Positions 15,465 to 23,761 of a DNA stretch of 64,000 bases are shown here, in pieces. The position numbers and the translations under genes were made by a program. Source of the stretch: CAWKOH01 sp963851245 (GTDB lineage: Bacteria > Actinomycetota > Acidimicrobiia > Acidimicrobiales > Palsa-688); contig CAWKOH010000003.1 in NCBI GenBank assembly GCA_963851245.1, positions 186,001 to 250,000 of the forward strand, read 5' to 3'. The notes under the pieces were generated by a model. The model saw only the letters and a list, made by a program, of their open reading frames with translations. It did not search any database and had not been told where the DNA came from. The stretch's first letter is position 1; each line of letters opens with the position of its first letter.

Positions 15465-16793
15465 ATGGACCCGATGTCCCCCCCGCTCGCACCGCCCGCA
15501 CTGGTCCGTGTTGACCTGCGGGGTGCCACCCAGGATCCGGGCCGGCTGCTACCGGCTCCCCACGTCGTGGACGACACCTTGGCGATCGAAAGCGTGCGCG
15601 GCATACTCGCCGAGGTTCGGTCCGGCGGCGATCGGGCCTTGAAGGCCCTGACAGAACGATTCGACGGCGTCCGCATTGACGAGCTGCGCGTCTCTGACGC
15701 CGACCTGCGAGCTGCCCTCGACGAGATTCCCGGCTCTTTGCGGGAAGCGCTCGAGGTTGCTCACGACAACATCAGCTCCTATCACCGGACCCAGCTCCAT
15801 CCCGACGCCCGCCATGAGAGAGAAGGCGTTGTCGTCCGGGAGATCCGCCGGCCCGTGGACCGAGCCGGGCTCTACGTACCCGGTGGGCGGGCGCCGCTGG
15901 CTTCCACCGTTTTGATGACGGCCGCCCCGGCCCGGGCCGCTGGGGTGCCCGCACTGGTGATGTGCTCACCTCCTGGCCCGGATGGCCGCATCGCCTCGGC
16001 GGTCAGGGCGGCGGCGGTTATGGCCGGGGTGGATGAGGTGTATCGGGTGGGAGGGGCTCAGGCGGTGGCCGCCATGGCCTACGGAACGGAGACCATCCCG
16101 GCCGTCGACGTCATTGTGGGGCCCGGCAACCGTTACGTGGCCATCGCCGAGCGATTGGTCGCCGGTGAGGGGGCGGTAGGTGTCCCGTCCGCCTTCACCG
16201 GACCATCGGAGGTGGCGGTCATCGCTGACGAGACGACGCCCGTCGAGTTCGCCGCCATCGATCTGGTGGTGCAAGCCGAGCACGGCCCGGACGGTCTGTC
16301 GTACCTCATCACCTGGTCCGAGGACGCCGCCGACGCGATATCTGCGGAGGTGGGCCGGCTGACCGACGTTTCGCTCCGGCGCGAGGAGATCGCCGCCACT
16401 CTGGCCAAGGGGGGCTTCTGTGTGCTGGTTGACGGCCCCGAGCAGGCGGCGGCGGTGGCCAACGCCATCGCCGCCGAGCACCTGGAGATCCAGACCCGTG
16501 ATCCCGAGGCGCTTGTCCCCCTCATCCGCAACGCCGGCGCCGTCTTCCTCGGCCCCTGGGCCCCCGCCAGCGTGGGTGACTACGTGGCCGGCCCGAATCA
16601 TGTGCTGCCCACGGCCCGATCGGCTCGCTTCGGGAGCGCCTTGCGGGTGGACGATTTCTGCAAGCACGTCCATGTGGTCGACGTGGATCACGCCGGCCTG
16701 ATCCGCCTGGCGCCCTACGTGGTGGCCATGGCCGAATCGGAGGGCCTGACCGCCCATGCCGACTCGGTTCGGATCCGGACCAGGAACGCCTGA
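15465..16793 (+). CDS. hisD: Histidinol dehydrogenase
   Basis: A 442-residue zinc enzyme catalysing the last two steps of histidine synthesis (histidinol to histidine via the aldehyde, with NAD). It has YVPGGRAPLASTVLM, VGGAQAVAAMAYGT, GPGNRYVA, the zinc and catalytic region AEHGPDG, and the C-terminal block GDYVAGPNHVLPT with DFCKHVHVV. ATG at 15465 is the natural start; Met4 is an alternative. It opens the his-trp run and has only 12 bases to the divergent gene, so a long attenuator leader is excluded. Confidence 0.96.
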   Translation: MDPMSPPLAPPALVRVDLRGATQDPGRLLPAPHVVDDTLAIESVRGILAEVRSGGDRALKALTERFDGVRIDELRVSDADLRAALDEIPGSLREALEVAHDNISSYHRTQLHPDARHEREGVVVREIRRPVDRAGLYVPGGRAPLASTVLMTAAPARAAGVPALVMCSPPGPDGRIASAVRAAAVMAGVDEVYRVGGAQAVAAMAYGTETIPAVDVIVGPGNRYVAIAERLVAGEGAVGVPSAFTGPSEVAVIADETTPVEFAAIDLVVQAEHGPDGLSYLITWSEDAADAISAEVGRLTDVSLRREEIAATLAKGGFCVLVDGPEQAAAVANAIAAEHLEIQTRDPEALVPLIRNAGAVFLGPWAPASVGDYVAGPNHVLPTARSARFGSALRVDDFCKHVHVVDVDHAGLIRLAPYVVAMAESEGLTAHADSVRIRTRNA

Positions 16794-17854
16794 TGGCCCT
16801 GCCTCCGCCTCGAGAGGACCTCGGCCTGCGGGAGGGATATCACTCTCCTCAGGTCGATGTGCCCGTCCGCCTGAACACCAACGAGTCGCCCCTGCCCCCG
16901 CCCGAAGAGTGGCTCGCCGCCCTCCAGAGTGAACTGGGCCGGATCGTCTTCAACCGCTATCCCGACCGCGACGCCACCGACCTGAGGCAGGCGCTCGCGG
17001 ATCTGCACGGGGTTCGCCCGGAACAGGTCTTCTGCGCCAACGGGTCCAACGAGGTCCTGCAGAGCCTGTGCCTCGCCTACGGAGGCCCGGGACGTTCGGT
17101 GGCCGTCTTCGAGCCGACCTACGCCTTGCACTCGCACATCGCGCACCTGACGGGGACCCGCGTGTTCGAAGGTCACAGGCGGGCGGACTTTTCGCTGGAT
17201 CTCGAGGTCGTCCGCGAAGTGGTCGCGGATCTCAACCCGACCCTCACCTTCCTATGCTCGCCCAACAATCCGACCGGGCGGGCCGATGACCCCTCGGCCG
17301 TCCGCGCCGTCCTGGCGGATGTCCCCGGCCTGCTGGTGGTGGACGAGGCCTATGGCCAGTTCGCGGACTGGTCGGCGTTGGCGCTCATCGATGACGAGGC
17401 TCCGCTTGTCGTCACCCGGACCTTTTCCAAGACCTGGTCGATGGCCGCCGCCCGGCTCGGGTACCTGGTCGGGCCACAGGAGGTCGTCCTCGCCCTGGAA
17501 CGGGTGGCGCTCCCGTATCATCTGGACGCTTTCAAGCAGGCGGCGGGCCGGCTGGCTCTCCGTTTCGTGGGTGAAATGGAGCAGCGGGTCGGCCTCATAG
17601 TCCGCGAACGCCAGCGCATCTTGGCCGCGTTCGGGCGGTTGCCGCTTACCGCCTGGCCGTCTCAATCGAACTTCATCCTTTTCCGGCCCGAACGGCACAA
17701 GGGCGGTGAGGTATGGCACGCCCTGCTCGAGCGGGGGATCCTCATACGGGACACCTCGACCTGGCCCGGGCTCGCTGGTTGCCTCCGGGTGACGGTCGGA
17801 ATCCCCGAGGAGAACGACGCCTTTCTCGCTGCTCTGGAGGAGGTCTTGACGTGA
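16793..17854 (+). CDS. hisC: Histidinol-phosphate aminotransferase
   Basis: A 353-residue fold-type I PLP enzyme. It has RLNTNESPLPPP, GSNEVLQ, CSPNNPTGR, VVDEAYGQF and the PLP lysine in RTFSKTWSMAAARLGY. It transaminates imidazole-acetol phosphate to histidinol phosphate using glutamate. Its ATG overlaps the hisD stop as TGATG, so the two are translationally coupled. The 3' end carries a GGAGGAGG run (about 17836-17843) that serves as ribosome site for hisB. Confidence 0.95.
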   Translation: MALPPPREDLGLREGYHSPQVDVPVRLNTNESPLPPPEEWLAALQSELGRIVFNRYPDRDATDLRQALADLHGVRPEQVFCANGSNEVLQSLCLAYGGPGRSVAVFEPTYALHSHIAHLTGTRVFEGHRRADFSLDLEVVREVVADLNPTLTFLCSPNNPTGRADDPSAVRAVLADVPGLLVVDEAYGQFADWSALALIDDEAPLVVTRTFSKTWSMAAARLGYLVGPQEVVLALERVALPYHLDAFKQAAGRLALRFVGEMEQRVGLIVRERQRILAAFGRLPLTAWPSQSNFILFRPERHKGGEVWHALLERGILIRDTSTWPGLAGCLRVTVGIPEENDAFLAALEEVLT

Positions 17855-18456
17855 CCACCCGGCCCTCGGTAACCCGGCGCCGCAGTACCAAGGAGACGTC
17901 CATCTCGATGACCCTGCTCGTCGACGGAGACGGGACGGTGTCGGTCTCCACCGGACTGCCCTTCTTCGACCACATGGTGGCCCAGCTCGGCAAGCACGCC
18001 GGCTTCGACCTGTCGGTGCAGGCCCAAGGCGACCTGCAAGTCGACGCCCACCACACCGTGGAGGACGTCGGCATCCTGCTCGGCGAGGTCTTGCGGGAGG
18101 CCCTCGCTGACAAGGCCGGAGTGAGGCGCTTTGCATCGGTCGACGTGCCCCTCGACGAAGCGCTCATCTCCGTGGCCCTCGACCTCTCGGGCCGGCCCTA
18201 TCTCGTCTACCAGGTCGATCCGGGGGCCGGGGGGGAGGCCTATCCGATCGGGACCCCGCCCTTCGATCCGCAGCTGGCCGAGGAGTTCTGGCGGGCTTTC
18301 GTGACCGCGGCCGGCATCACTCTGCACCTGCGGATGATCTCGGGCCGCAACACCCATCACATCCTGGAGGCTTCCTTCAAGGGCGTGGCTAGAGCGTTAC
18401 GCGACGCGGTGCGGATCGAGGGTGCGGGCGTACCGTCCACCAAGGGCAGCCTTTGA
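17851..18456 (+). CDS. hisB: Imidazoleglycerol-phosphate dehydratase
   Basis: A 201-residue monofunctional dehydratase, as in other actinobacteria (no fused phosphatase). Metal-binding histidine motifs are visible: FFDHMVAQLGKH, DAHHTVEDVGI, and near the C-terminus GRNTHHILEASFKG. It dehydrates imidazole-glycerol phosphate to imidazole-acetol phosphate. GTG at 17851 overlaps the hisC stop as GTGA and is preceded by GGAGG; the frame is open further upstream inside hisC but that is not used. Confidence 0.94.
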   Translation: MTTRPSVTRRRSTKETSISMTLLVDGDGTVSVSTGLPFFDHMVAQLGKHAGFDLSVQAQGDLQVDAHHTVEDVGILLGEVLREALADKAGVRRFASVDVPLDEALISVALDLSGRPYLVYQVDPGAGGEAYPIGTPPFDPQLAEEFWRAFVTAAGITLHLRMISGRNTHHILEASFKGVARALRDAVRIEGAGVPSTKGSL

Positions 18457-18466
18457 GCGGGCCGGC

Positions 18467-19087
18467 ATGATCGCGGTGCTCGACTACGGGATCGGCAACC
18501 TGCGCTCGGCTGAGAAGGCCCTGCAGTATCTGGGGGCCGACGCCCGGCTGGTGCCTGACCCGGACGAGGCAGCCCGGGCTGACGCCTTCGTCCTACCCGG
18601 GGTGGGCAGCTTCGGGCGGTGCATGGAGGCCCTCTGCTCCTCTGGCCTCGACCGAGTGGCGCGCGCCGCCATTTCCGAGCACAAGCCCTTCCTTGGCATC
18701 TGCGTCGGCATGCAGATGCTGTACGAAGGGTCCGAGGAGTCCCCGGCGGTGCCCGGCCTCGGGGTGCTCCCCGGCGTGGTGACGAAGCTGCCTGAGGGAG
18801 TCAAGCGACCGCAGATGCAGTGGAACCGTCTTTCGTTGGTGCGGGCTGACGCCCCCCTCCTGGCCGGACTGGGGCCCGAGCCGTGGGTCTACTTCGTTCA
18901 TTCCTATGCCCCGCCGCTGGGTGACGACATCATCGCCACGTGCGACTACGGCGGTCCCATCGCCGCTGCCGCCGGCCGTGACGGGGTGTGGGCCACTCAA
19001 TTCCACCCTGAGAAGTCGGGGGCGACCGGGCTGGCCCTCCTGGCCAACTTCGTGAAGGCCGCGGGTTCCGCCCCGTCCGGAGCCTGA
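18467..19087 (+). CDS. hisH: Imidazole glycerol phosphate synthase, glutamine amidotransferase subunit
   Basis: A 206-residue class I amidotransferase. The nucleophile is Cys79 in LGICVGMQML and the His-Glu pair lies in TQFHPEKSG. It supplies ammonia from glutamine to HisF. I chose ATG at 18467 because the protein then begins IAVLDYGIGNLRS, the conserved opening; upstream in-frame codons overlap hisB. Ten bases separate it from hisB. Confidence 0.95.
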   Translation: MIAVLDYGIGNLRSAEKALQYLGADARLVPDPDEAARADAFVLPGVGSFGRCMEALCSSGLDRVARAAISEHKPFLGICVGMQMLYEGSEESPAVPGLGVLPGVVTKLPEGVKRPQMQWNRLSLVRADAPLLAGLGPEPWVYFVHSYAPPLGDDIIATCDYGGPIAAAAGRDGVWATQFHPEKSGATGLALLANFVKAAGSAPSGA

Positions 19088-19094
19088 GCCGGCC

Positions 19095-19847
19095 GTGGAC
19101 CTGTACCCAGCCATCGACCTGCGGGCCGGTAGATGCGTTCGGCTGGTGGAAGGAGACTTCAACCTTGAGACCACCTACGGGGACAACCCCGCCGCCGTCG
19201 CCGCGACCTTCGTGGCCGCCGGCGCCCGCTGGATCCATGTGGTGGACCTCGACGCCGCCCGCACCGGCAATCCCCTGAACCGGCCAGTGGTGGCCGCCAT
19301 CGTGGAGGTCGCCGGCCGGGCCGGGGTCAGAGTGCAGGTGGGGGGCGGGGTGCGCACGCTGGAGGACGCCGCCGCCCTCCTGGATGCCGGCGTGGCCCGG
19401 GTCGTCGTAGGCACCGCCGCCATCGAGGATCCCGGACTGGTCGGCCGGATCGCCGGCCGCTGGCCGGGCCGGGTGGCGGTCGGGCTCGACCATCGCGGCC
19501 AGGAGCTGCGCACGAGAGGTTGGACGGAGGCCACCGGGAGACGGCTCATGGACCTCGTTCCCGAGGTCGTGGCCGCCGGCGCGGCGGCGGTGATCGTGAC
19601 CGATATCTCGCGTGACGGGCGACTGGCCGGCCCCGACCACGAGGGCCTGTCCGAGCTGCTGACTGCTACCGGGGCGCCCATCCTCGCATCGGGCGGCGTC
19701 CGCGATCTGGACGACGTGCACTCCCTCGCCGATATCGGCGCCGACACGGGCAGGACCCTGATCGGCGTAATCGCAGGCAAGGCCATTTACGAAGGCCGGT
19801 TGGACGTCGCCGCCACCGTCGCCTCCCTCGAGGAGGTGGCAAGATGA
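19095..19847 (+). CDS. hisA: Phosphoribosyl-ProFAR isomerase
   Basis: A 250-residue (beta/alpha)8 barrel. It has YPAIDLRAGRCVRLVEGDF with the first catalytic Asp, VQVGGGVRTLED, and TDISRDG with the second Asp, then SGGVRDLDD. It isomerises ProFAR to PRFAR. In Streptomyces and Mycobacterium the orthologue (PriA) also does the TrpF reaction; here a separate trpF exists at 25509, so a single-function HisA is expected. GTG at 19095 starts seven bases after hisH, and its stop overlaps hisF as ATGA. Confidence 0.93.
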   Translation: MDLYPAIDLRAGRCVRLVEGDFNLETTYGDNPAAVAATFVAAGARWIHVVDLDAARTGNPLNRPVVAAIVEVAGRAGVRVQVGGGVRTLEDAAALLDAGVARVVVGTAAIEDPGLVGRIAGRWPGRVAVGLDHRGQELRTRGWTEATGRRLMDLVPEVVAAGAAAVIVTDISRDGRLAGPDHEGLSELLTATGAPILASGGVRDLDDVHSLADIGADTGRTLIGVIAGKAIYEGRLDVAATVASLEEVAR

Positions 19848-20617
19848 GGGCGGTGCGGGTCATTCCGTGCTTGGACGTCGACGGCGGCCGGGTGGTGAAG
19901 GGCGTCAAGTTCGAGAACCTCCGAGACGCCGGGGACCCCGTCGAGCTGGCCGCCCGCTACGACCAGGAAGGCGCCGACGAGTTGGTGTTCTACGACATCA
20001 CCGCCTCGGCCCACGGGCGCCAGACCATGATCGAGGTCGTGGCCAGAACGGCCGAGCAGGTGTTCATACCACTGACCGTCGGAGGGGGGGTGCGGACGCT
20101 GGAGGACGCCCGCCGGCTGCTACGGGTGGGTGCGGACAAGGTGAGCGTCAACAGCGCGGCTGTGGCCCAACCCGACCTGATCGACCAGCTGGCCGACACC
20201 TTCGGCACCCAGTGCGTCGTGGTCGGCATCGACGTGCGCAGGGCGGGCGAGGGGTTCGAGGTCTACATCAATGGCGGCCGCCGGGCCACCGGGGTGGACG
20301 CCCTCGCCTGGTCGGCCGAGTGCGAGGCTCGGGGTGCCGGCGAGGTCGTGCTGAACTCAATGGACCGTGACGGCACCCGGGACGGTTTCGATCTCGACCT
20401 CACCCGTCAGGTGGTCGACATCGTGGGCATCCCGGTCGTGGCCAGCGGCGGGGTCGGCACCCTCGAGCACCTGGTCGACGGGGCCGTAGCCGGAGGCGCC
20501 GACGCCGTCCTGGCCGCCTCAATTTTCCACTATCAGGAGGCCACCGTGGCCGACGCCAAGGCGGTCCTGGCGGCCGCCGGCGTGCTCGTCAGGCCGGTCA
20601 CCCCGCGCGCTGAGTAG
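19844..20617 (+). CDS. hisF: Imidazole glycerol phosphate synthase, cyclase subunit
   Basis: A 257-residue (beta/alpha)8 barrel. It has VIPCLDVDGGRVVKG with the catalytic Asp, ELVFYDITAS, VGGGVRTLEDARR, and LNSMDRDGTRDGF with the second catalytic Asp, then SGGVGTLEHL. With HisH it closes the imidazole ring and releases AICAR. Its start overlaps hisA by four bases and it ends the first his block before the groES-like gene. Confidence 0.96.
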   Translation: MRAVRVIPCLDVDGGRVVKGVKFENLRDAGDPVELAARYDQEGADELVFYDITASAHGRQTMIEVVARTAEQVFIPLTVGGGVRTLEDARRLLRVGADKVSVNSAAVAQPDLIDQLADTFGTQCVVVGIDVRRAGEGFEVYINGGRRATGVDALAWSAECEARGAGEVVLNSMDRDGTRDGFDLDLTRQVVDIVGIPVVASGGVGTLEHLVDGAVAGGADAVLAASIFHYQEATVADAKAVLAAAGVLVRPVTPRAE

Positions 20618-20622
20618 GTTGA

Positions 20623-20952
20623 ATGGGTATGGACGGCGAGCCCAAGCAGGCGATCCAGATGCTCACCGACCGGGTGCTGGTGCAGATTCCCCGCGGGGAG
20701 GGCGAGCGAAAGTCGCGCGCCGGCATCCTGATCCCGGCCACGGCTCAAGTAGCCCGCCGGCTGGCCTGGGCCGAGGTGGTGGCCACCGGGCCCCACGTGC
20801 GGACGATCAAGCCGGGAGACCAGGTTCTCTTCAACCCTGAGGACCGATATGAGGTGGAGGTCCAGGGCGACGACTACCTGATCCTGCGGGAGCGGGACAT
20901 CCACGCCGTCGCCTCCGAGCGGGTGGATGGGGGCACCGGGCTGTACCTGTAG
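20623..20952 (+). CDS. GroES-like chaperonin-10 fold protein
   Basis: A 109-residue protein with the chaperonin-10 fold signature: MLTDRVLVQIP at residues 14-24, a mobile-loop-like segment with AGILIP at 33-38, VVATGPHVRTIKPGDQVLF, and DYLILRERDIHAV. Classical GroES has G-G-I-V/L-x-P in this loop, so the GroEL-binding tripeptide looks roughly kept. No groEL is in the window. The location between hisF and hisI, five bases after hisF, is unusual. It may be a GroES paralogue rather than the main co-chaperonin. The start could be Met1 or Met3. Confidence 0.72.
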   Translation: MGMDGEPKQAIQMLTDRVLVQIPRGEGERKSRAGILIPATAQVARRLAWAEVVATGPHVRTIKPGDQVLFNPEDRYEVEVQGDDYLILRERDIHAVASERVDGGTGLYL

Positions 20953-21019
20953 CCATCTGCTGTCCCGGACCGCTCCGCCTGGCCCAAGTTCGACCGGTCC
21001 GGCCACCTACCATTGAGCC

Positions 21020-21391
21020 ATGCCGGTCGCCGCCCGTATCGATGTCCTCCCCTCCGAGCTGAAGTCGGTGAGGTACAACTCGGACGGCCTGGTGGCCGCA
21101 ATCATCCAGGACCACCGGACGAAGGACGTGCTGATGATGGCCTGGATGACCGAGGAGACCCTCCTCGAGACCCTCGAGTCCGGCCGGACCGTCTTCTGGT
21201 CGCGTAGCCGTCAAGAGCGCTGGCGTAAGGGCGACACCTCTGGTGATCGCCAGTGGGTGCGGGCGGCCTACTACGACTGCGACGGTGACACGCTCCTCTT
21301 CCTGGTGGAGCAGGAAGGCGGGGGGGCCTGTCACACCGGGGCGCCCAGCTGCTTCTTCCGAGCCTTCGGTTCCGGCGACGCTCATCTGTGA
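21020..21391 (+). CDS. hisI: Phosphoribosyl-AMP cyclohydrolase
   Basis: A 123-residue single-domain HisI (no HisE fusion). It has VAAIIQDHRTKDVLMMAWM, SRSRQERWRKGDTSGD, the magnesium site DCDGD, and the zinc cysteines GGACHTGAPSCFFR. It hydrolyses PR-AMP to ProFAR precursor PR-FAR. The stop overlaps the trpE GTG as GTGA, so the histidine and tryptophan blocks are physically joined here. Confidence 0.95.
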   Translation: MPVAARIDVLPSELKSVRYNSDGLVAAIIQDHRTKDVLMMAWMTEETLLETLESGRTVFWSRSRQERWRKGDTSGDRQWVRAAYYDCDGDTLLFLVEQEGGGACHTGAPSCFFRAFGSGDAHL

Positions 21392-22926
21392 CCTGCCCGT
21401 CCCGGGATGAGTTCGCTTCGCTGGCCCGCCAGTACACGGTGGTGCCGGTATGGAGAGAGCTGCTGGCCGACCTGACCACGCCGGTCGCCGCTTTCACCCG
21501 GCTGGCGGGCGACGACCGGGACGATCGGGCCTTCCTGCTGGAATCGGTCGAGCACGCCGAGCGGTGGGGAAGATGGTCCTTCATCGGGCGCCGCCCGTCG
21601 GCCACGCTGATCGCTCGCGGCAGCCGAATCGACGTGGAAGGACGGCTGCCTTCGGGTGTGCCGCTGGATCGGGGTGTATTCGGAGCTATAGAGGGACTCC
21701 TGGCCGTCAACCGCTCTCCGGTTATCGAAGACCTGCCTCCTCTCCACGGTGGGATTGTGGGCTACCTGGGTTACGACACCGTGCGCGAGGTGGAGCACCT
21801 GCCGGAAGTCCCTCCGGACGAGATGCGCTACCCGGACGCCATCCTGTCGGTGGTGGGCCAGCTGGCGGCCTACGACTACTGGCGCCAGCGTGTGACCTTG
21901 ATCGAGGCGGTGCCGATCCCGCCCGAAGCCGGGCAGTCCGATGCAGCCTGTGACGACCTCTACGACGCCGCCCTGGCCCGGCTGGACGCCCTGGCCGCGG
22001 AAGGGGCCCGACCGGTCGACGAGCCCCTGGTGGTGCCCCCGCAGCGCGAGGACGACCTCCCGGAGTTTCGCCGGCGGACCTCCCCCGAGATGTATGCGGC
22101 AGCCGTCGAGGTGGCCAAGGAGCACATCCTCGCCGGCGACATCTTCCAGGTCGTCCTCTCACAGCGCTTCGACCTGGAGCTCGACGCCGACCCGTTCGAC
22201 CTGTACCGGTCTCTCCGCCAGGTCAACCCGAGCCCGTATATGTACTTTCTCCGGCACCCCGAGCTGTCTGTGGTCGGCTCGTCGCCGGAGCCGATGGTGC
22301 AACTGCTGGACGGCCGGGTCATATCGCGACCGATCGCCGGAACCCGCAGACGCGGTCGCAATGACGAGCACGACCGCCGGCTGGCCGCCGAGCTGGTCGA
22401 GCACCCCAAGGAGCGGGCTGAGCACGTCATGCTGGTGGACCTGGCTCGCAATGACGTCGGGCGCGTCGTCGACTACGGCACCGAGCAGGTGGACGAGCTC
22501 ATGACGCTCGAGCGCTACAGCCACGTCATGCACCTCACGTCTCAGGTTTCGGGACGGCTGCGATCCGGACTGGGACCGGTAGACGTGCTCCGGGCCACCC
22601 TCCCGGCCGGCACCGTCTCCGGCGCGCCCAAGGTCCGGGCCATGGAGATCATCGACGGGCTCGAACCGGTGAAGCGAGGGCCGTATGCCGGTGTCATCGG
22701 ATACTTCGACTTCTCCGGCAACCTCGACACGGCCATCGCTATCCGTACCATGCTGATATCACCGGACGGGACGGCCAGCATCCAGGCCGGGGCCGGGATC
22801 GTGGCCGACAGCGATCCCGACGACGAGGACCTGGAGTGCCGCAACAAGGCCGCTGCCCTGCTGGCCGCGGTCCCCGGCGCCCGTCGCATCAGCCAGGCCC
22901 GCCGCAAGGAAGTGGCCGGTGCCTGA
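21388..22926 (+). CDS. trpE: Anthranilate synthase component I
   Basis: A 512-residue chorismate-using enzyme. The N-terminal regulatory region contains AFLLESVEH, the tryptophan-binding LLES element, and WSFIGRRP. The catalytic part shows GDIFQVVLSQRF, NPSPYMYFL, SSPEPMVQL, RPIAGTRRRG, ERAEHVMLVDLARND, GTVSGAPKVRAMEII and QAGAGIVADSDP. With a TrpG amidotransferase, which is not in this window, it makes anthranilate. The LLES element implies feedback inhibition by tryptophan. GTG start coupled to hisI. Confidence 0.95.
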   Translation: MTCPSRDEFASLARQYTVVPVWRELLADLTTPVAAFTRLAGDDRDDRAFLLESVEHAERWGRWSFIGRRPSATLIARGSRIDVEGRLPSGVPLDRGVFGAIEGLLAVNRSPVIEDLPPLHGGIVGYLGYDTVREVEHLPEVPPDEMRYPDAILSVVGQLAAYDYWRQRVTLIEAVPIPPEAGQSDAACDDLYDAALARLDALAAEGARPVDEPLVVPPQREDDLPEFRRRTSPEMYAAAVEVAKEHILAGDIFQVVLSQRFDLELDADPFDLYRSLRQVNPSPYMYFLRHPELSVVGSSPEPMVQLLDGRVISRPIAGTRRRGRNDEHDRRLAAELVEHPKERAEHVMLVDLARNDVGRVVDYGTEQVDELMTLERYSHVMHLTSQVSGRLRSGLGPVDVLRATLPAGTVSGAPKVRAMEIIDGLEPVKRGPYAGVIGYFDFSGNLDTAIAIRTMLISPDGTASIQAGAGIVADSDPDDEDLECRNKAAALLAAVPGARRISQARRKEVAGA

Positions 22927-23761
22927 CCGGTACGTCTCCTGGCTGCCGCGCCAGGTGGTGCGGGCCGGCGGTCCGGAGGCGGGCAGCTTCCTGCAGGGAC
23001 AGTTGAGCCAGGATGTGCTGGCCCTGGCCGATGGCCGCGGCGCCTGGTCCTGGGTTCTGGCCCCGACCGGGAAGGTGGACGCTCTGGTGCGGGTCACCCG
23101 GATTTCAGGGGACGACTGGCTGCTCGATACCGACGAGGGCTGGGGCGAGCCGCTGCTCGCCCGGCTGAGTCGCTTCAAGCTGCGTACCAAGGTCTCGATC
23201 GAGGCCCTCTCATGGCGGGTGCTCGGTTTGCGGTTCACGGGCGACGCCGGCTTGGACCCCCAGGCGGCCACGGTGGAGCTGCCATCGACCTGGCCCGGTC
23301 TGGAAGGCACCGATCGTCTCGGGCCGGCCCCTGAGCCCCCAGAAGGTTGGCGTCTGGCATCCGCCGAGGAGTACGAGCTCAGACGGATCAGCGCCGGCTT
23401 TCCGAGGATGGGCGCCGAACTGACCGAGAAGACCATCCCGGCCGAGACCGGGCTCGTCGATATCACCGCCAGCTTCACCAAGGGGTGTTACACCGGGCAG
23501 GAGCTCGTGGCCCGCATCGATTCTCGAGGCGGTCACGTTCCCCGTCATCTCCGCCGGCTGACCTCCACCCGACATCTGACCCCCGGCGCCGAGTTGACGG
23601 GGCCGGACGGCAAACTGGCGGGAACCGTCACGAGCGCAGCCCGCACGCCGGAGGGAACCTGGGTCGGCCTCGGGTACCTGCGTCGGGGTGTCGATCCGCC
23701 GGCGACCGTTCGAGCCGGCTCTGACGGGTGCGAGGTGCAGATCCTGGATCTGCTCGTATGA
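22919..23761 (+). CDS. ygfZ: YgfZ/GcvT-like folate-binding protein
   Basis: A 280-residue protein of the tetrahydrofolate-binding GcvT superfamily. The YgfZ signature KGCYTGQELVARI is present with its conserved cysteine, and the N-terminus has FLQGQLSQDV and GRGAWSWVLAPTGKVDAL. Members help assemble or repair iron-sulfur clusters in a folate-dependent way. Its GTG overlaps trpE by eight bases and its stop overlaps the next gene as ATGA, so it sits inside the trp run by translational coupling; a tryptophan role is not known. Confidence 0.88.
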   Translation: MPDRYVSWLPRQVVRAGGPEAGSFLQGQLSQDVLALADGRGAWSWVLAPTGKVDALVRVTRISGDDWLLDTDEGWGEPLLARLSRFKLRTKVSIEALSWRVLGLRFTGDAGLDPQAATVELPSTWPGLEGTDRLGPAPEPPEGWRLASAEEYELRRISAGFPRMGAELTEKTIPAETGLVDITASFTKGCYTGQELVARIDSRGGHVPRHLRRLTSTRHLTPGAELTGPDGKLAGTVTSAARTPEGTWVGLGYLRRGVDPPATVRAGSDGCEVQILDLLV

